Positions 22,331-33,146 of a DNA stretch of 64,000 nt are shown here, piece by piece (within the stretch, counting starts at the first letter, position 1; every line of letters begins with the position of its first letter). The notes below the pieces were generated by a model that saw only the letters and a program-made list of their open reading frames with translations, ran no database searches and was not told the origin of the DNA. The translations under genes were made by a program, and so were the position numbers. Origin of the DNA: Clarkia xantiana subsp. parviflora (lineage: Eukaryota > Streptophyta > Magnoliopsida > Myrtales > Onagraceae); NCBI GenBank assembly GCA_036873135.1, contig JAPTYO010000002.1, positions 45,189,452 through 45,253,451 on the forward strand, written 5' to 3'.

Positions 22331-22462
22331 TAAGAAAGTATAGTAAAGCCACTTGGAGAAGTGCAATGAAAAAATCAGAACTAAGAAAGTCTGATATTAA
22401 TAGGGCTCGAAGGCCCGATGATTACAAAAGGCGGAGAATACAAGGACTCTAAAGATAAGCAG

Positions 22463-25209
22463 TTAGGCTTGGTCCTTGTTAGCGGCATCAACGGGAGCTG
22501 GGTCCACGAGGTCGGTGGCAGAAGGCTCCACAGGTTCAGCCGCCGGAGGGTCGATTATCGGAGCGTCGGCGCTTGGAGGCTCTGCTGCATCTTCAACAAT
22601 CGCGGGAGTGCTCCCTCCATCACTCTCCTCTGAGAGAGCAAAGTACTTCTTCGCGAAGGGAGCAAGAGAGGGAAACTTGTCGAAGTTGATGGCGTCGCCA
22701 TACTCCAGGTAGAGTTCCTCGACTGCGTTGAAGAGGGTGTTCTCCTCTTCCGCGCTGCAGAACTTTACAGCATCAGCCTGGAAGTCTTCAGACCCCCGAT
22801 AATCCTCCCGGCGCTTGGTCTCGGCCGCGACCAGCTGCGCAGGAACCCTCGCAACTTGCTCCTCCAGAGCCTTCTTCTCGAGGACCAGCTTGTCCTCAGC
22901 AGCCTGCCGCTCCTGTTGCTCCCGTCTCAGGAGCTCCTCAAAGTCACCAACCTGCTTTTGGAGGTCCCGAGCCTTTCGGTCGAGGATGGCCTGCTCCTTG
23001 GCCAGTTTCCCCCGCGAAGATTTGGAGGCCGCGAGATCCTCCTTGAGCTTGGCGATGGCCGCCCGGTCTCGCTCCCGGGACTCCTCAAAGGCGAAGAGGT
23101 ACCCAAAGAGACGGTTGATGTCCCCGATCTCCTGCGATAGAAGAAAGAGAAGTGTTAACGGATAAGCAACCAGTTTTACTGATGAAAGAGAGAAGCGAAT
23201 CTTACCTCTATCCGACGCATGGACATTTCTCGAACATCCCGACGCATCGCCTCCCGATTCAAGGAAATCGGATACCGCATGCTGGGCAGGATCGAGCCTG
23301 CCAGCAGATGCAGAGCCAGCTCCGGGTGGGCATCCCCTTGTCGAAGCTGGACCCCTTGCAGCGTTTGGATTGGGGTCCAGGGAGCATCCACTTGCGCGGG
23401 GTCGAAGGCCCTGTAGAAACTCCCGTCGAGAGGGAGAGGAGAAGGGCCAGCACGAGTCGTGGAGGGGCGCGCCGACGAGTCGTGGAGGGGCGCGCCGACG
23501 AGTCGTGGAGGGGCGCGCCTCCGGCACGCCCCGGGCGGGGGAAGGAGTGAAGTCGTGGATGGGCGACGGCTGTCGCTGCTGCGGAGAAGACGAGGGGGGC
23601 AGCCCCTGGGAGGTTGGTTTCAGGGGGGACTGCCCCGTCCTCCGACGATGACGAAGGGAGCCACCCTCATCAGTCTCCTCGGAGGAGTCCAAGGTTTCCA
23701 CCCGACAAAATTGTTCGTCGGTCGGGGTTTCCTCCCCTGTTGAAGGAGGCGCCCCTGTTGAGGGTGGTGCACCCGCTGAAGCTCCAGCACCCGACGGAGC
23801 TCCTGAGCGACCTGCACCTAAAGGACGAAAGAGGCTTTAGAAATGTAATCAGGAAGTTCATCAGAGCCCTTACACCAAACAATACGTCGGGAGACATATT
23901 GGTCCTTCCCGCGATAGTTGTAGTAGCCCGCCTTCAGGACACGAGGATTTTCCCCCCGAAGGAATCGTTTGACATCGGCGATGCGGGCCTCCATGGTCGA
24001 AGGAATCAACTCCTTCGGGACCATCCTCCTGTAGGATTTAATAGCAAGACGGAGCTTTTTACCTTCTTCAGCGATCTGGACGTCAAAGAGCTTATCCACC
24101 TCCACGCGACTCCGCTTTGGTTGCTCCACGGAAGGAGATCCCGATGAAGCAGCAGTCTTCTTGGCTGACTTCCTCTTCCACGTGGGGCGGACAGCATCGG
24201 TCTCCCCCTGTTTAAGGATCAGATTGGTCAGCACGGATACCTTCTTGGCTGCAAACAGTAAAGGAAAAAGGGTCAGAGATTTACCCAGGAAACCATATTG
24301 GAGGGGCCGTCGAAGAGCTGCCCCCCCCCCGGAGACTATGTCGAGGAGTAGGATCCCGGCATTCACCAGGTCCCGCTCCACAAGAGAATTGGCGTCAAGG
24401 GGAGTGTAGGACTCCCCCCACCGATAAAGCTGGATGAGCTGAAGAGTCTGGAAGTCTTCGTCGGTGTAGGTGTGGAAGGCGGGGGGAGAATCCGCTTCCA
24501 CCTCCCATCGGGGCCATGGGATCGAGGAGTTTTTGATGAAGAAGTAGCTCCTCTTCCACCCGCTGTTGTCGGACCCCGTATCGACCAGGAGTCCCCGACC
24601 CTTGACCACCTTCCAGGTGTCAGTGGTCCAGTTGCACAACCCGAGTTGCGTCTTGTTCCACTTCGGCATCCGGAGATAGAAGGCGCAAACCCCTGCCTCG
24701 TTGCACTTCATCCCGTAGAAGGTCCTGAAGAGCTTGAGGCTGTATACCCACTGCTGTCGGAAGCAGAGGACCTGGAAGGCGTTCCACAGCGTATGGCATG
24801 CGGAGAGAAAGTGGTCGGATGGGTTTTGTAGTGCTGGCACATCTCGACCAGATTACCGCAGAAGGGAAATCTGATCTCCGCGGATACTTGTCCCGTAGAG
24901 ACAAATACCTCCCCTTTCCGGGGACGAGTAACCTCAAGGTTACCCGAGGTTCGAGGCCAGGGATAGGGAAAACGAGGTTCCCAGGTAGAGGTGATGCATC
25001 CCTCCCGGAGAGCTACATCGTAGGCGGTGCTGGAGATTTCGTTCAGAGCATAGTCGAAGTTAAAGGGCTTCCTTCCTTCGGAACCGGAATCACTGTCTGA
25101 AATCAGCCATGGAAAGGGACATTGGGTTTTCCGGGAAATTGCGAACAAATCAAGCAGAGATTAAGGGAGAAGATAAGCGAACAACAAAGAAGAAACCCTT
25201 ACCAGACAT
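22463..25209 (-). pseudogene. antisense spliced gene of Gyp-B (Transposase_28-like)
   Basis: It is encoded against the element. Exon 1 is seven bases (ATGTCTG, 25203-25209) with donor GTAAGG. The intron (25097-25202) ends TTTCAG, and exon 2 opens DSDSGSEGRKPFNFDYALNE. A long globular domain follows (HAIR, LWNAFQVLC, WKRSYFFIKNSSIPWPRW). From memory this resembles the plant 'putative gypsy-type transposon' family. Further splice signals are an acceptor at 23818 and an intron at 23132-23205 (GTAAG to GCAG). The C-terminal part is coiled-coil-like (22700-23130) with an acidic end before the stop at 22463. A frameshift near 24810 breaks exon 2. The gene body ends about 130 bp from the array. Function is unknown. 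Confidence 0.72.
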
Positions 25210-25367
25210 GATGATTGAAGGTTGAAGGAGTGAACTTGACGTGCCGGAAAGATGATCGGAGGAACACTAAGATCTTCGGAATCGCAGAGCTTGAATTTGC
25301 AGAGAAATTGCAGAAAGCTTTTGAAAATTCGGAGACGGTAAAAGTGAAACTGTGCCCAAGGTTAGGG

Positions 25368-25375
25368 TTTTATAG
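25368..25375 (-). promoter_or_regulatory. TATA box of the Gyp-B antisense gene
   Basis: On the minus strand CTATAAAA, followed by CCCTAACC, lies about 160 bp before the antisense ATG. Gyp-A has the same motif at the same distance. No other ORF lies between here and the PPT. The region 25376-25741 is non-coding and shared with Gyp-A. Confidence 0.65.
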
Positions 25376-25741
25376 ACGAAGAGGACAGTCGAAGGGACGC
25401 TTAGATCTGAATCGTCGAAGTTGAAGCGTTCTGATCTGAACCGTTGAGATGAAACGTGCAGAATGGCAACGGACACAATGATGAAACAGCCTGAAAAGCA
25501 CTTTTCAGAAAAAGCAGGCGCGAAAAATCAGGCACGAGTACTGAAGACGTCGCTTCGTTATCTGCTGCATTAAATGGCTGGGGAACCGAGGAATCCTCTC
25601 AGATTTGGCAGTTATCCACAGGGTATTGAGGAAACGTAAACAAGAAGACTCACACTAAGTGACCATGCCAAGGGAAAAGATCCCCGACTTCGACGTCGGG
25701 AGGTCGGGAGTTGAGAAGACACGACAAACTGTAAGTCCCTC

Positions 25742-25757
25742 ATGTCTTGGGGGCAAA
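25742..25757 (+). other. polypurine tract of Gyp-B
   Basis: ATGTCTTGGGGGCAAA lies directly before the 3' LTR start TGATGGG. The same tract is found in Gyp-A on the other strand. Confidence 0.8.
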
Positions 25758-26469
25758 TGATGGGTTCTGCTATGGCCGTTAGGCCCCTTAACGGCGAGGA
25801 AACGGCGAACAGGCCCACTAGGCCCCAAATGAAGGTCAAGATGACCCAGGTGAAGGGTCCCGACGTAGGGAGTCCCGATGATGAAAGGTCCCGACAGGGT
25901 CGGTCCCGATAGGTGAGCTGGAAGCTCCCGATGAGAAGCCTTTAAGTAGGCCCCGATGACGAATCCTTGAGAACGATTGGCCCTGTCACGATGACGAGGG
26001 GCCCCGAGCGGTGACATAACGAGATAACTATGGAGTCCCCGATGTTAGTCGGGACTCGCCATCAGAGGTTAAGGCCGAGATACGCGGGGCGTGGCCGAGA
26101 TACGCGGAGCGTAGTTGAGATACGCGGAGCGTGGCCGAGATACGCGGGCGTGGCCGAGATAAGCGAGATATGGCCTAGATAGGCGGGATCGTGCACGAGA
26201 TACACGGGATGCGGGCTAACCACTCAACGGTTCACCAGGTAACTGAGGTACCTCTCCGCCTATAAAAGGGCAGAGGTCACCTCAGGTTATTTACGTTGTG
26301 TTATACACTTTGAGATTACTGCTTGCCAGTCCATACGAGATACTCATTTAAGCATCGGTGAGGGATTCTGGGTCACCGCCCGGTCTATCCCCTCTTTGCA
26401 GGACCACATGGAGCGAAGGAGCTAGTATCGCCGTCAAAGACCGTACCGGAGTTCCACCGTGATCCAACA
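25758..26469 (+). repeat. 3' LTR of Gyp-B
   Basis: It is 712 bp, from TGATGGG to CAACA, and aligns with the 5' LTR at 15266-15959. It is followed by the second TSD copy CTACT (26470-26474), after which Cop-H LTR sequence resumes. Confidence 0.95.
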
Positions 26470-26474
26470 CTACT

Positions 26475-27182
26475 CATATGTTAGGAGTATTGTAGCGCTC
26501 GTAGAACGTTGATTCCTTTTCATGAACCAAACCTGTTTGAAATAAAACTATTTACCACACTGTATCCTTGGTCAACTGTTAATTCTCCAATTGCCAAGTT
26601 TCCCACAAAGGAATACTTCTCCAGAGCACCCGTACAAGTGTTCACAACCTTCAATTAATATCCGGTTGGCGGCCACCTAGTGAACACGAGAGTCGGTGAA
26701 TTAAAGGTGAACTTGACCATCCCCATCGCTTATACCCTTAGTCTGACTCAACCGGTTTTCAATACGTGGTCACTTGGCTGTTTTCTTTGGCACTACGATC
26801 GTACGCCGGGAAGCGAGCATTGAGCCAGATCTTAGGTATAAGTTCTGAGTCCGTGAGGATACTTTGGATGCCTCTTCATAAGGTATATGGGATCAATCAC
26901 ACACTCAAGGTGAAGAAGTATGCGCCCTTTGAATCACAAGGATTCTAGCTAGCACAACCGAGCATGACCCCGTGGTCGAACGTGGCACGCGCAGTATGAA
27001 GCACGCGTCGATAGCACACCTGGTAAAGTCAGGGATGGGATATGTCAATAATGCTATCGCAGAATCTCTCATCTGGCCTTGAATGTGATATATAGTGATT
27101 GACAAAGTCCAACTCGGCGATTTACAAAACGAAGATTAAGTCATGCAGCTAAGCGTGACAATGTTAATATTTTTCTTAATCA
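26475..27182 (-). repeat. 3' LTR of Cop-H, part 2
   Basis: It continues the LTR cut at 15265. It aligns with the Cop-G LTR, for example around 26880-26920 against 3700-3740. The end at TTAATCA is set by the purine tract that follows. ORFs within are chance. Confidence 0.82.
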
Positions 27183-27199
27183 AGTTTACCCCCCTGATT
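27183..27199 (-). other. polypurine tract of Cop-H
   Basis: Minus strand GAATCAGGGGGGTAAAC lies at the inner LTR edge. Cop-G has the matching AATCAGGGGGATAAAC. Confidence 0.75.
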
Positions 27200-27466
27200 C
27201 TTAGCCAATCTTGTTATGGTAGAGGTCCCTCTCTCCTTACAAGATGACCGTGCCTGTGTGACGAGGCAAGGTTCACATTCGACATAATTTTGGTGGAAGA
27301 ATTTTACTTCTTCCTACGACTTAGTTTATAGACCGTAAAATCCGATGTTGTTAATCATTATTACGTCGATAAATCATAAACTCAAATTGCAATTCCTTTA
27401 TTCAAATTGAAACATAATTTCAAATGTCAAAATGTTATCACTTTTACAAGCCACACAGTTTAAGCC

Positions 27467-28578
27467 CTACGTAATCCAAGAATTTTTTACGTGCTTTTCA
27501 AAAATCTCCCTACGTAACGGCTTAGTTAAAGGGTCTGCGACCATATTGTATGTAGGCAAGTATTCTAAAGTGATTATGTTGTCTTCTAGAACAGATTTAG
27601 CATAATTGGATTTCACATCAATGTGCTTTGTCCTACTATGGTACTTTGGATTCTTAACTGCCGCAATGGCCGCCTGACTGTCGGAGTGCACTTCACAGGT
27701 TTACACTTCTTGTAAGTGCCAATTAATGCAGTAAGAATCCGTTTCAGCTAGACCGCTTCTTGTGCGTTTTTTGAGAGGGCAACGAATTCTGATTCCATAG
27801 TGGAAAGCGCAACACAAGATTGCTTCTTGCTAACCCATGATATGGCAGCATTAACAAGGAGGAAAACTCCTCCTGTGGTGGACTTACGATCATCCGGATC
27901 GCCACCGTGGTCGGCGTCACTATAATCGGTTAATTCGAGCCGATCGCCCTCATAGCACAGAACGTAGTCAACAATACCTTTCAGATATCTGATAATTCGT
28001 TTTACGACCTTTAGATGTTGATAACTAGGATCTGATTTGAATCTTGCTACTAGACCCACAGCGTAACAGATGTCTGGCCGAGTACAGAGCATGGCGTACA
28101 ATAGACTCCCTACCATGCTCAGATACTCTGCATTCTTCATTTGTTCACGCTCCTGCTGGTTTTTCGGGCCATCACGCTTCGATAGCGCGCACCCGAACAC
28201 AACCGGCGTATCCACGGGTTTAGCATCCAGCATTCTGAATCTTTTCAACAGTTTGTTGATATATGATTCCTGAGATAGACATAATCTCCGGGTGGCACAA
28301 TCTCGGGCAATTTTGATGCTTAAGATGTACGTAGCCTCTCCCATGTCTTTCATCTCGAATGCTAACGCTAACCAGGACTTTGATTTATTCATGAAACTCA
28401 AGTCGTTCGCAGCAATTAGTATGTCATCCACATATAGTGTTATGATGATATACTTAGACCCGGAGGTCTTGGTGTATACGCAGGGATCTTCGTGAAGATT
28501 CACGAATCCGTATCCGACGATTTCCTTGCGGAATATGCGATACCATTGCCGAGACGATTGTTTAAGGCCGTATATAGA
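27467..28578 (-). pseudogene. pol: copia RT C-terminal half and RNase H (Cop-H)
   Basis: The block 27748-28503 holds the RT core YVDDILIAAN, then CTRPDICYAVGLVARF and RNase H residues (SDADHGGDPDDRKSTTG, STMESEFVAL). It ends at a stop after KNAQEAV. The RNase H tail continues at 27467-27691 (DSQAAIAAVKN, ADPLTKPL). The order RT then RNase H, with integrase upstream, is that of copia. Frame breaks at about 28578 and 27747 make it non-functional. It is closely related to Cop-G. Confidence 0.9.
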
Positions 28579-28768
28579 TCATTGGAGTTTGCAAACTTTA
28601 CGTTCTTTGCCAGGAGTAATGAAACCCTCCGGCTGCACCAAATAGATCTCTTCCTCTAGGTTTCCATGGAGGAATGCAGTCTTAACATCCATTTGATGTA
28701 GCTCTAGATCAAGACTAGCAACTAGGGCAAGGATGGCCCTTACTGTGGTGTAACACACAGCTGGTGAG
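28579..28768 (-). pseudogene. pol: copia RT fragment right at the Gyp-A insertion (Cop-H)
   Basis: YTTVRAILALVASLDLELHQ, MDVKTAFLHG and VQPEGFITPGKERKVCKLQ are copia RT finger and palm motifs. The fragment is cut at 28768 by the Gyp-A LTR, with GTGAG as the TSD. The upstream part is at 37619-37851. Confidence 0.9.
28764..28768. repeat. target site duplication GTGAG of Gyp-A (left)
   Basis: GTGAG occurs here and at 37614-37618. Removing Gyp-A and one copy restores colinearity with the Cop-G reverse transcriptase at about 2080. Confidence 0.94.
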
Positions 28769-29473
28769 TGTTGGATCACGGTGGAACTCCGGTACGATCT
28801 TTGACGGTGATCCTAGCTCCTTCGCTCCACGCAATCCTGCAAGAGGAGATAGACCGGGCGGTGACCCAGAATCCCTCTCCGATGCTTAAATGAGTATCTC
28901 GTACGGACTGGCAAGCAGTAATCTCAAGTAAGGTATTTCAACGTCAGTGATCTGAGGTGACCTCTTGCCCTTTTATAGGCGAAGAGATACCTCAGTTACC
29001 TGGTAAACCGTTGGGGGTGGTTAGCCCGTATCCGTGTATCTCGGGTGTGATCCCGCCTATCTAGGCCATGATCTCGCTTATCTCGGCCACGCCCCGCGTA
29101 TCTCGGCCACGCTCCGTGTATCTTAACCATGTTCCGCGTATCTCGGCCACGCCCCGCGTATCCCGGCCTTATCCTCTGATAGCGAGTCCCTACTAACATC
29201 GGGGACTCCAGAGTTATCTCGTTGTGTCACCGCTCGGGCCCCCTCGTCATCGTGACAGGGCCTAATGTTCTCAGGGATTAGTTATCGGGGCCTACTCAGA
29301 GGCATCTCGTCGGGAGCGTTCAGCTCGCTTATCAGGTCCGACTCTGTCGGGACCTCTCATCCTCGGGCTCCCTTCGTCGGGATCCTTTGTCTTGGCCTTC
29401 GTTTAGGGCCCACCAGGCCTATTTGCCGTTTCCTCACCGTTAAAGGGCCTAACGGCTGTAGTCGAACCCATCA
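28769..29473 (-). repeat. 3' LTR of Gyp-A
   Basis: It is 705 bp, TGTTGG to CATCA on the plus strand. The minus strand carries TATA (CTATAAAAGG, about 28971-28980) and the box AAGCATCGGAGAGGG. It aligns end to end with 36907-37613. Confidence 0.95.
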
Positions 29474-29490
29474 TTTGCCCCCAAGACATG
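29474..29490 (-). other. polypurine tract of Gyp-A
   Basis: Minus strand CATGTCTTGGGGGCAAA precedes the LTR, as in Gyp-B. Confidence 0.78.
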
Positions 29491-30023
29491 AGGGACTTTT
29501 AGTTCGTCGTGTCTTTCAACTCCCGACCTCCCGACATTGGAATCGGGGATCTTTCCTTTGGCATAGTCACTCAATACTAGTCTTCTCCTTCACGTTTCCT
29601 CGATGCTTTGTGGATAACTGCCAAATCCGAGGGGACTCCTCGATTCCCCAGTTCATTAAATGCAACAGTTAGTGAAGCGACGTCTTCGGCACTCGTGCCT
29701 GATTTTTCGCGCCTGCTTTTTCTGAAAAGTGCTTTTCAGGCTGTTTCATCATTATGCCCGTTGCCCTTCTGCACGTTCCATCTTCAACGGTCCAGATTAA
29801 AACTCTTCAACTTCGACGACTCGGATCGAAGTGTCCTTTCAACTTTCCTCTTCGCCTATAAAACCCTAACCGTGGGTGTTGGATCACTTTTACCGTCTTC
29901 GAATTTCCAGGAGCTCTCTACAACCTTTGTGAATTCAAGCTTTTGCGATTCTGAAGACCATTAGTGCTTTTCCGACCATCTTCCCGGCAACGCCCAGTTC
30001 ATTCCTTCAACCTCCAATTCGTC
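29491..30023 (+). promoter_or_regulatory. antisense promoter and leader of Gyp-A
   Basis: TATA motif CTATAAAA at 29856-29863 is followed by CCCTAACC, about 160 bp before the antisense ATG at 30024. It matches the Gyp-B arrangement. The rest is non-coding; plus-strand ORFs here are not conserved in Gyp-B. Confidence 0.6.
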
Positions 30024-30423
30024 ATGTCTGGTAAGGATTTCCTCTTCGTTGCTTGCTCATCTTTTCCTTGTTTGCAGCTTTCCGAAAATCCCACTGTGCC
30101 TTCCTTGCCATTGCTACTTTTCAGACAGTGGATCCAGCTCTGAGGGAAGAAAGTCCTTCAACTTTGATTATGCTCTGAATGAAATCTCTAGCACCGCTTA
30201 TGATGCAGCTCTCCGGGAGGGATGCATCACTTCCACCAGAGAAGCCGATGCTCAAGGCCGGAAATGCATACCACAAGTTCAGAGTGAAGAGGAGCTACTT
30301 CTTCATCGGAAACTCCTCGATCCAATGACCCCGATAGCGAATCCTCCAACGGCTGACCCTGTGGAGCCTTCTGCCCTAGACCTTGTGGACCCTGTTCCCG
30401 TTGATGCCGCTAACAAGGATTAG
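30024..30423 (+). CDS. shortened antisense spliced gene of Gyp-A
   Basis: Exon 1 is ATGTCTG (30024-30030) with donor GTAAGG. The intron 30031-30124 ends TTTTCAG. Exon 2 (30125-30423) stays in frame from SGSSSEGRK to the stop and encodes about 100 residues in all. The first third matches the Gyp-B N-terminus (FNFDYALNEISSTAYD) and the end matches its acidic C-terminus (DPVPVDAANKD). The middle is a short piece read in another frame. Nearly the whole globular and coiled-coil part is gone, yet the frame is open. Whether it is made is unknown. Confidence 0.6.
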
Positions 30424-30599
30424 GCCTAACTGCTTATCGCTAGAATCTTTGTATTCTCCTCCTTTCGTAATCATCGGGCCATCGAGCCCTATTAATATCA
30501 GACTTTCATAGTTCCGATTCTTTCATTGCACTTCTCCCAGTGGCTTTATTATACTTTCTCAAGTCGAAATCTCGATACTTAAGATATTCTCATACATTA

Positions 30600-31262
30600 T
30601 TTAAGACGATTTAATAAATTGCACCACTTAAGGCGTCTTTTCAATACTCAGAATAAATCTAAGAATCACGTGCCACTTAAGACGGCTTAATCTCGTGCAT
30701 CACTTAAGACGACTTAATCTCGCACATCACTTAAGACGACTTAATCCCGTGCATCACTTAAGACGACTTAATCTCGTGCACCACTTAAGGCGACTTTTCT
30801 CATGCATCACTTAAGACGACTTTTTCGTGAATCATCTAAGACGACTTAATTCTTATGCACCACTCAAGGCGACTTGGTATCGTGCACCACCTAAGGCGAC
30901 TTTTCAGTACTTAGAATAAATCTAAGACTCACGCATCACTTAAGACGACTTGACTTCGCGCATCACTTAAGACATCTTTTCAATACTTAGAATAAATCCA
31001 AGAAACATGCATCACTTAAGACGACTTAACTTCGCGCATCACTTAAGACGTCTTTTCAATACTTAGAATAAATCTAAGAATCATGCACCACTTAAGGCGA
31101 CTTTTCTCGTGCACCACTCAAGGCGACTTTTCTCGTGCACCACTCAAGGTGACTTTTCTCGTGAACCACTCAAGGCGACTTTTCTCGTGCACCATTCAAG
31201 GCGACTTTTCTCGCGCACCACTCAAGGCGACTTTTCAACTTGCGCCACTTAAGGCGACTTTC
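30600..31262 (-). repeat. 27-bp tandem array of Gyp-A
   Basis: Units read CACTTAAGGCGACTTTTCTCGTGCAC or TTAAGACGACTTAA variants on the plus strand. They are the reverse of the Gyp-B unit, placed between the integrase end (31264) and the antisense gene. Longer units contain TACTTAGAATAAATCTAAGA, as in Gyp-B. The stretch 30424-30599 is unique spacer. Confidence 0.9.
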
Positions 31263-31263
31263 A

Positions 31264-32730
31264 TCAAGCATGGTGTTTCTTCATGTGTTCGCCACTAAAA
31301 GAATGCTTCAATACTCTGCCATCGAGGTCTTCCAATTTGTACGCATTTGGAGCTGGCATCCCCACGACCTTATAAGGTCCTTCCCATTTTGGTGACATCT
31401 TGTTGATTCGATCCAAAAGGGTAAACTCGTTGCGACGCCAAACCAGCTCCCCGACGAAGAACTGTCGGGACTTTACTCGCCGATTGTAGTACCTGGCCGT
31501 CGCCAAACGCATTCGAGCTTGGACTTCATCGGCTTCCCGCCTCTTCTCTTCGAGTAAGTCCAAGTCCAGACGTCTCATTTCATCATTCGTCAGAGGCTCG
31601 TAATATCTCATCTGATGGGACGCCACAGCTACCTCCACGGGGGCGACAGCCTCCGTGCCATAAACGAGGCCAAACGGAGTCTCCCCCGTTGATCCTTTGG
31701 GTGTCGTTCTAACAGCCCAAAGCACGTTTTCCAGTTCGTTCAGCCATTTGCCCTTCAAGGCATAGACCCTCTTCTTCAGGCCATCCATCACGATTTTGTT
31801 GGCTGATTCCACCTGATCGTTAGTCTGAGCATGTCGTACGGAAGCTGTCCGATGCTCGATGTTCAACTCCTCCAAATACTCCCTCACCTGAGAGCCGTTA
31901 AACGGTGGACCATTGTCGCTGATCACCACCTTAGGAATCCCGTATCTGGACACAATATGGGTCTGGAGGAACTTGACGATCTGGTTCCCCGTCATTCTGG
32001 CCAACGCCTTTGCCTCTATCCATTTCGAAAAATAATCGATAGCTACAAGTAAATACTTACATTGACCTTGTGCTTGTGGAAGAGGTCCCACCAAGTCGAT
32101 GCCCCATTGCGCGAAGGGCCAAGCGCTCTTGATGGATGTCAGATTAGCGGCCGGAGCCACGATACTCGGGGCGTACCTCTGGCACGCGTCACAGGATCGG
32201 ACCAACGTCGTCGCCTCCTTGCTCATCGTAGGCCAATAATAGCCCAAGTTCAGCACTTTCCTCATAATGGATCGGGCCCCTTCATGACAAGCCGCGACCC
32301 CTTCATGCACCTCCTTCAGGATTCGATTTGTGTCGGGCTCTGCCACACACTTCAAGTACGGAGTCGAGAACCAGCCCTTCTTGTATAGCTGATTGTCTAG
32401 CATCACGTAATTAGCTGCGATCCGACGTATCCTGTCGGCTACTACTTTATCATCGGGGACTGCCCCCGTAGTCAGGTATGCGACTATCGAGGTCATCCAA
32501 GTGGGCTCCTCCTCCAATCTTGCTTCAATAGAACACACCTGTGTCGGGTCGGTGGTTGATAAGATCACCTTTTCCAAGAAATGCACCTTCCGATTTTCTT
32601 CCAAGGGTGCCCCCAGGGCGAATTTGCTCAAGGCGTCTGCCTCTACGTTTTCCTCCCTCGGGATTGCCTCGATGTCGAAGCTTTTAAAGCTCTCCTTCAA
32701 GGTTTGTACCTCGCGCAAGTACTTTTTCAT
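31264..32730 (-). CDS. pol: RNase H end and complete integrase of Gyp-A
   Basis: This open block is 488 residues. It starts at the end of RNase H (EADALSKFALGAPL). The integrase zinc segment has HEGVAACHEG then CDACQRY. The catalytic triad is D in WGIDLVGPLP, D in VVISDNGPPF and E in VESANK. The C-terminal segment KWEGPYKVVGMP ends SGEHMKKHHA. All integrase key residues seem intact, unlike Gyp-B and Gyp-D. The upstream stop in GR*EARNP separates it from RT, so it would not be made from the polyprotein as it stands. Confidence 0.92.
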   Translation of the reverse strand: MKKYLREVQTLKESFKSFDIEAIPREENVEADALSKFALGAPLEENRKVHFLEKVILSTTDPTQVCSIEARLEEEPTWMTSIVAYLTTGAVPDDKVVADRIRRIAANYVMLDNQLYKKGWFSTPYLKCVAEPDTNRILKEVHEGVAACHEGARSIMRKVLNLGYYWPTMSKEATTLVRSCDACQRYAPSIVAPAANLTSIKSAWPFAQWGIDLVGPLPQAQGQCKYLLVAIDYFSKWIEAKALARMTGNQIVKFLQTHIVSRYGIPKVVISDNGPPFNGSQVREYLEELNIEHRTASVRHAQTNDQVESANKIVMDGLKKRVYALKGKWLNELENVLWAVRTTPKGSTGETPFGLVYGTEAVAPVEVAVASHQMRYYEPLTNDEMRRLDLDLLEEKRREADEVQARMRLATARYYNRRVKSRQFFVGELVWRRNEFTLLDRINKMSPKWEGPYKVVGMPAPNAYKLEDLDGRVLKHSFSGEHMKKHHA

Positions 32731-32748
32731 TATCGGGTTCCTCGCTTC

Positions 32749-33128
32749 TTATCGCCCTTGAACCTGGTTTACGATTAAAGCTGCGTCAGACTTCACTCTC
32801 AGGTGATCGACTCCAGTGCCTTTAGCAATTTTCAGGCCCGTGATAAGGGCCTCATACTCCGCTTCGTTGTTTGTGGCCTTGAATGTTAAAGCCAAGGCAT
32901 ATCGTAGCGGCTCACCTCCACCCGGTGGTATCAACAAAAAGCCTGCTCCTGATCCGTCCGAACTCGAGGAGCCATCCGTGTACATTTCCCAGATATTTTC
33001 CTCGTTTGGCTGTTCTGATTGCTCTCCCTCTCTGGTTGTTCTTCTGTCGGGACCTCCATGGTTGCCCCCTCTACATGGCCCGCTTCTTCTAGATCGGGGG
33101 CTGTAGATTCTGCTATGAAATCCGCCAA
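32749..33128 (-). pseudogene. pol: RNase H, gypsy (Gyp-A)
   Basis: There are two overlapping frames. 32931-33128 carries the linker (ADFIAESTAPDLEEAG) and then shifts. 32749-32985 carries MYTDGSSSSDGSGAG with the catalytic Asp and AEYEALITGLKIAKG. A frameshift near 33030 and a stop at about 32749-32751 break it. Confidence 0.88.
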
Positions 33129-33146
33129 TGCCTGGCCCTTAATGGC

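Larger units (their letters stand above)
15266..26469 (+). mobile_element. Gyp-B: full-length Ty3/gypsy (Tat-like) element, 11.2 kb
   Basis: The order is LTR (15266-15959), PBS, gag (15997-17688), protease, RT, RNase H and integrase (to 21601), a 27-bp tandem array (21602-22330), a minus-strand spliced gene (22463-25209) with its own TATA motif, PPT (25742-25757) and LTR (25758-26469). The TSD is CTACT. The domain order RT-RNase H-integrase marks Ty3/gypsy. The sense frame is broken at four places, each noted with its block, so this copy is not self-sufficient. Gyp-A is a close relative on the other strand. Confidence 0.95.

Noticed and set aside
23152..23743. Arg-rich plus-strand ORFs over the Gyp-B antisense gene
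   Set aside because: Shadows of the minus-strand coding exons.
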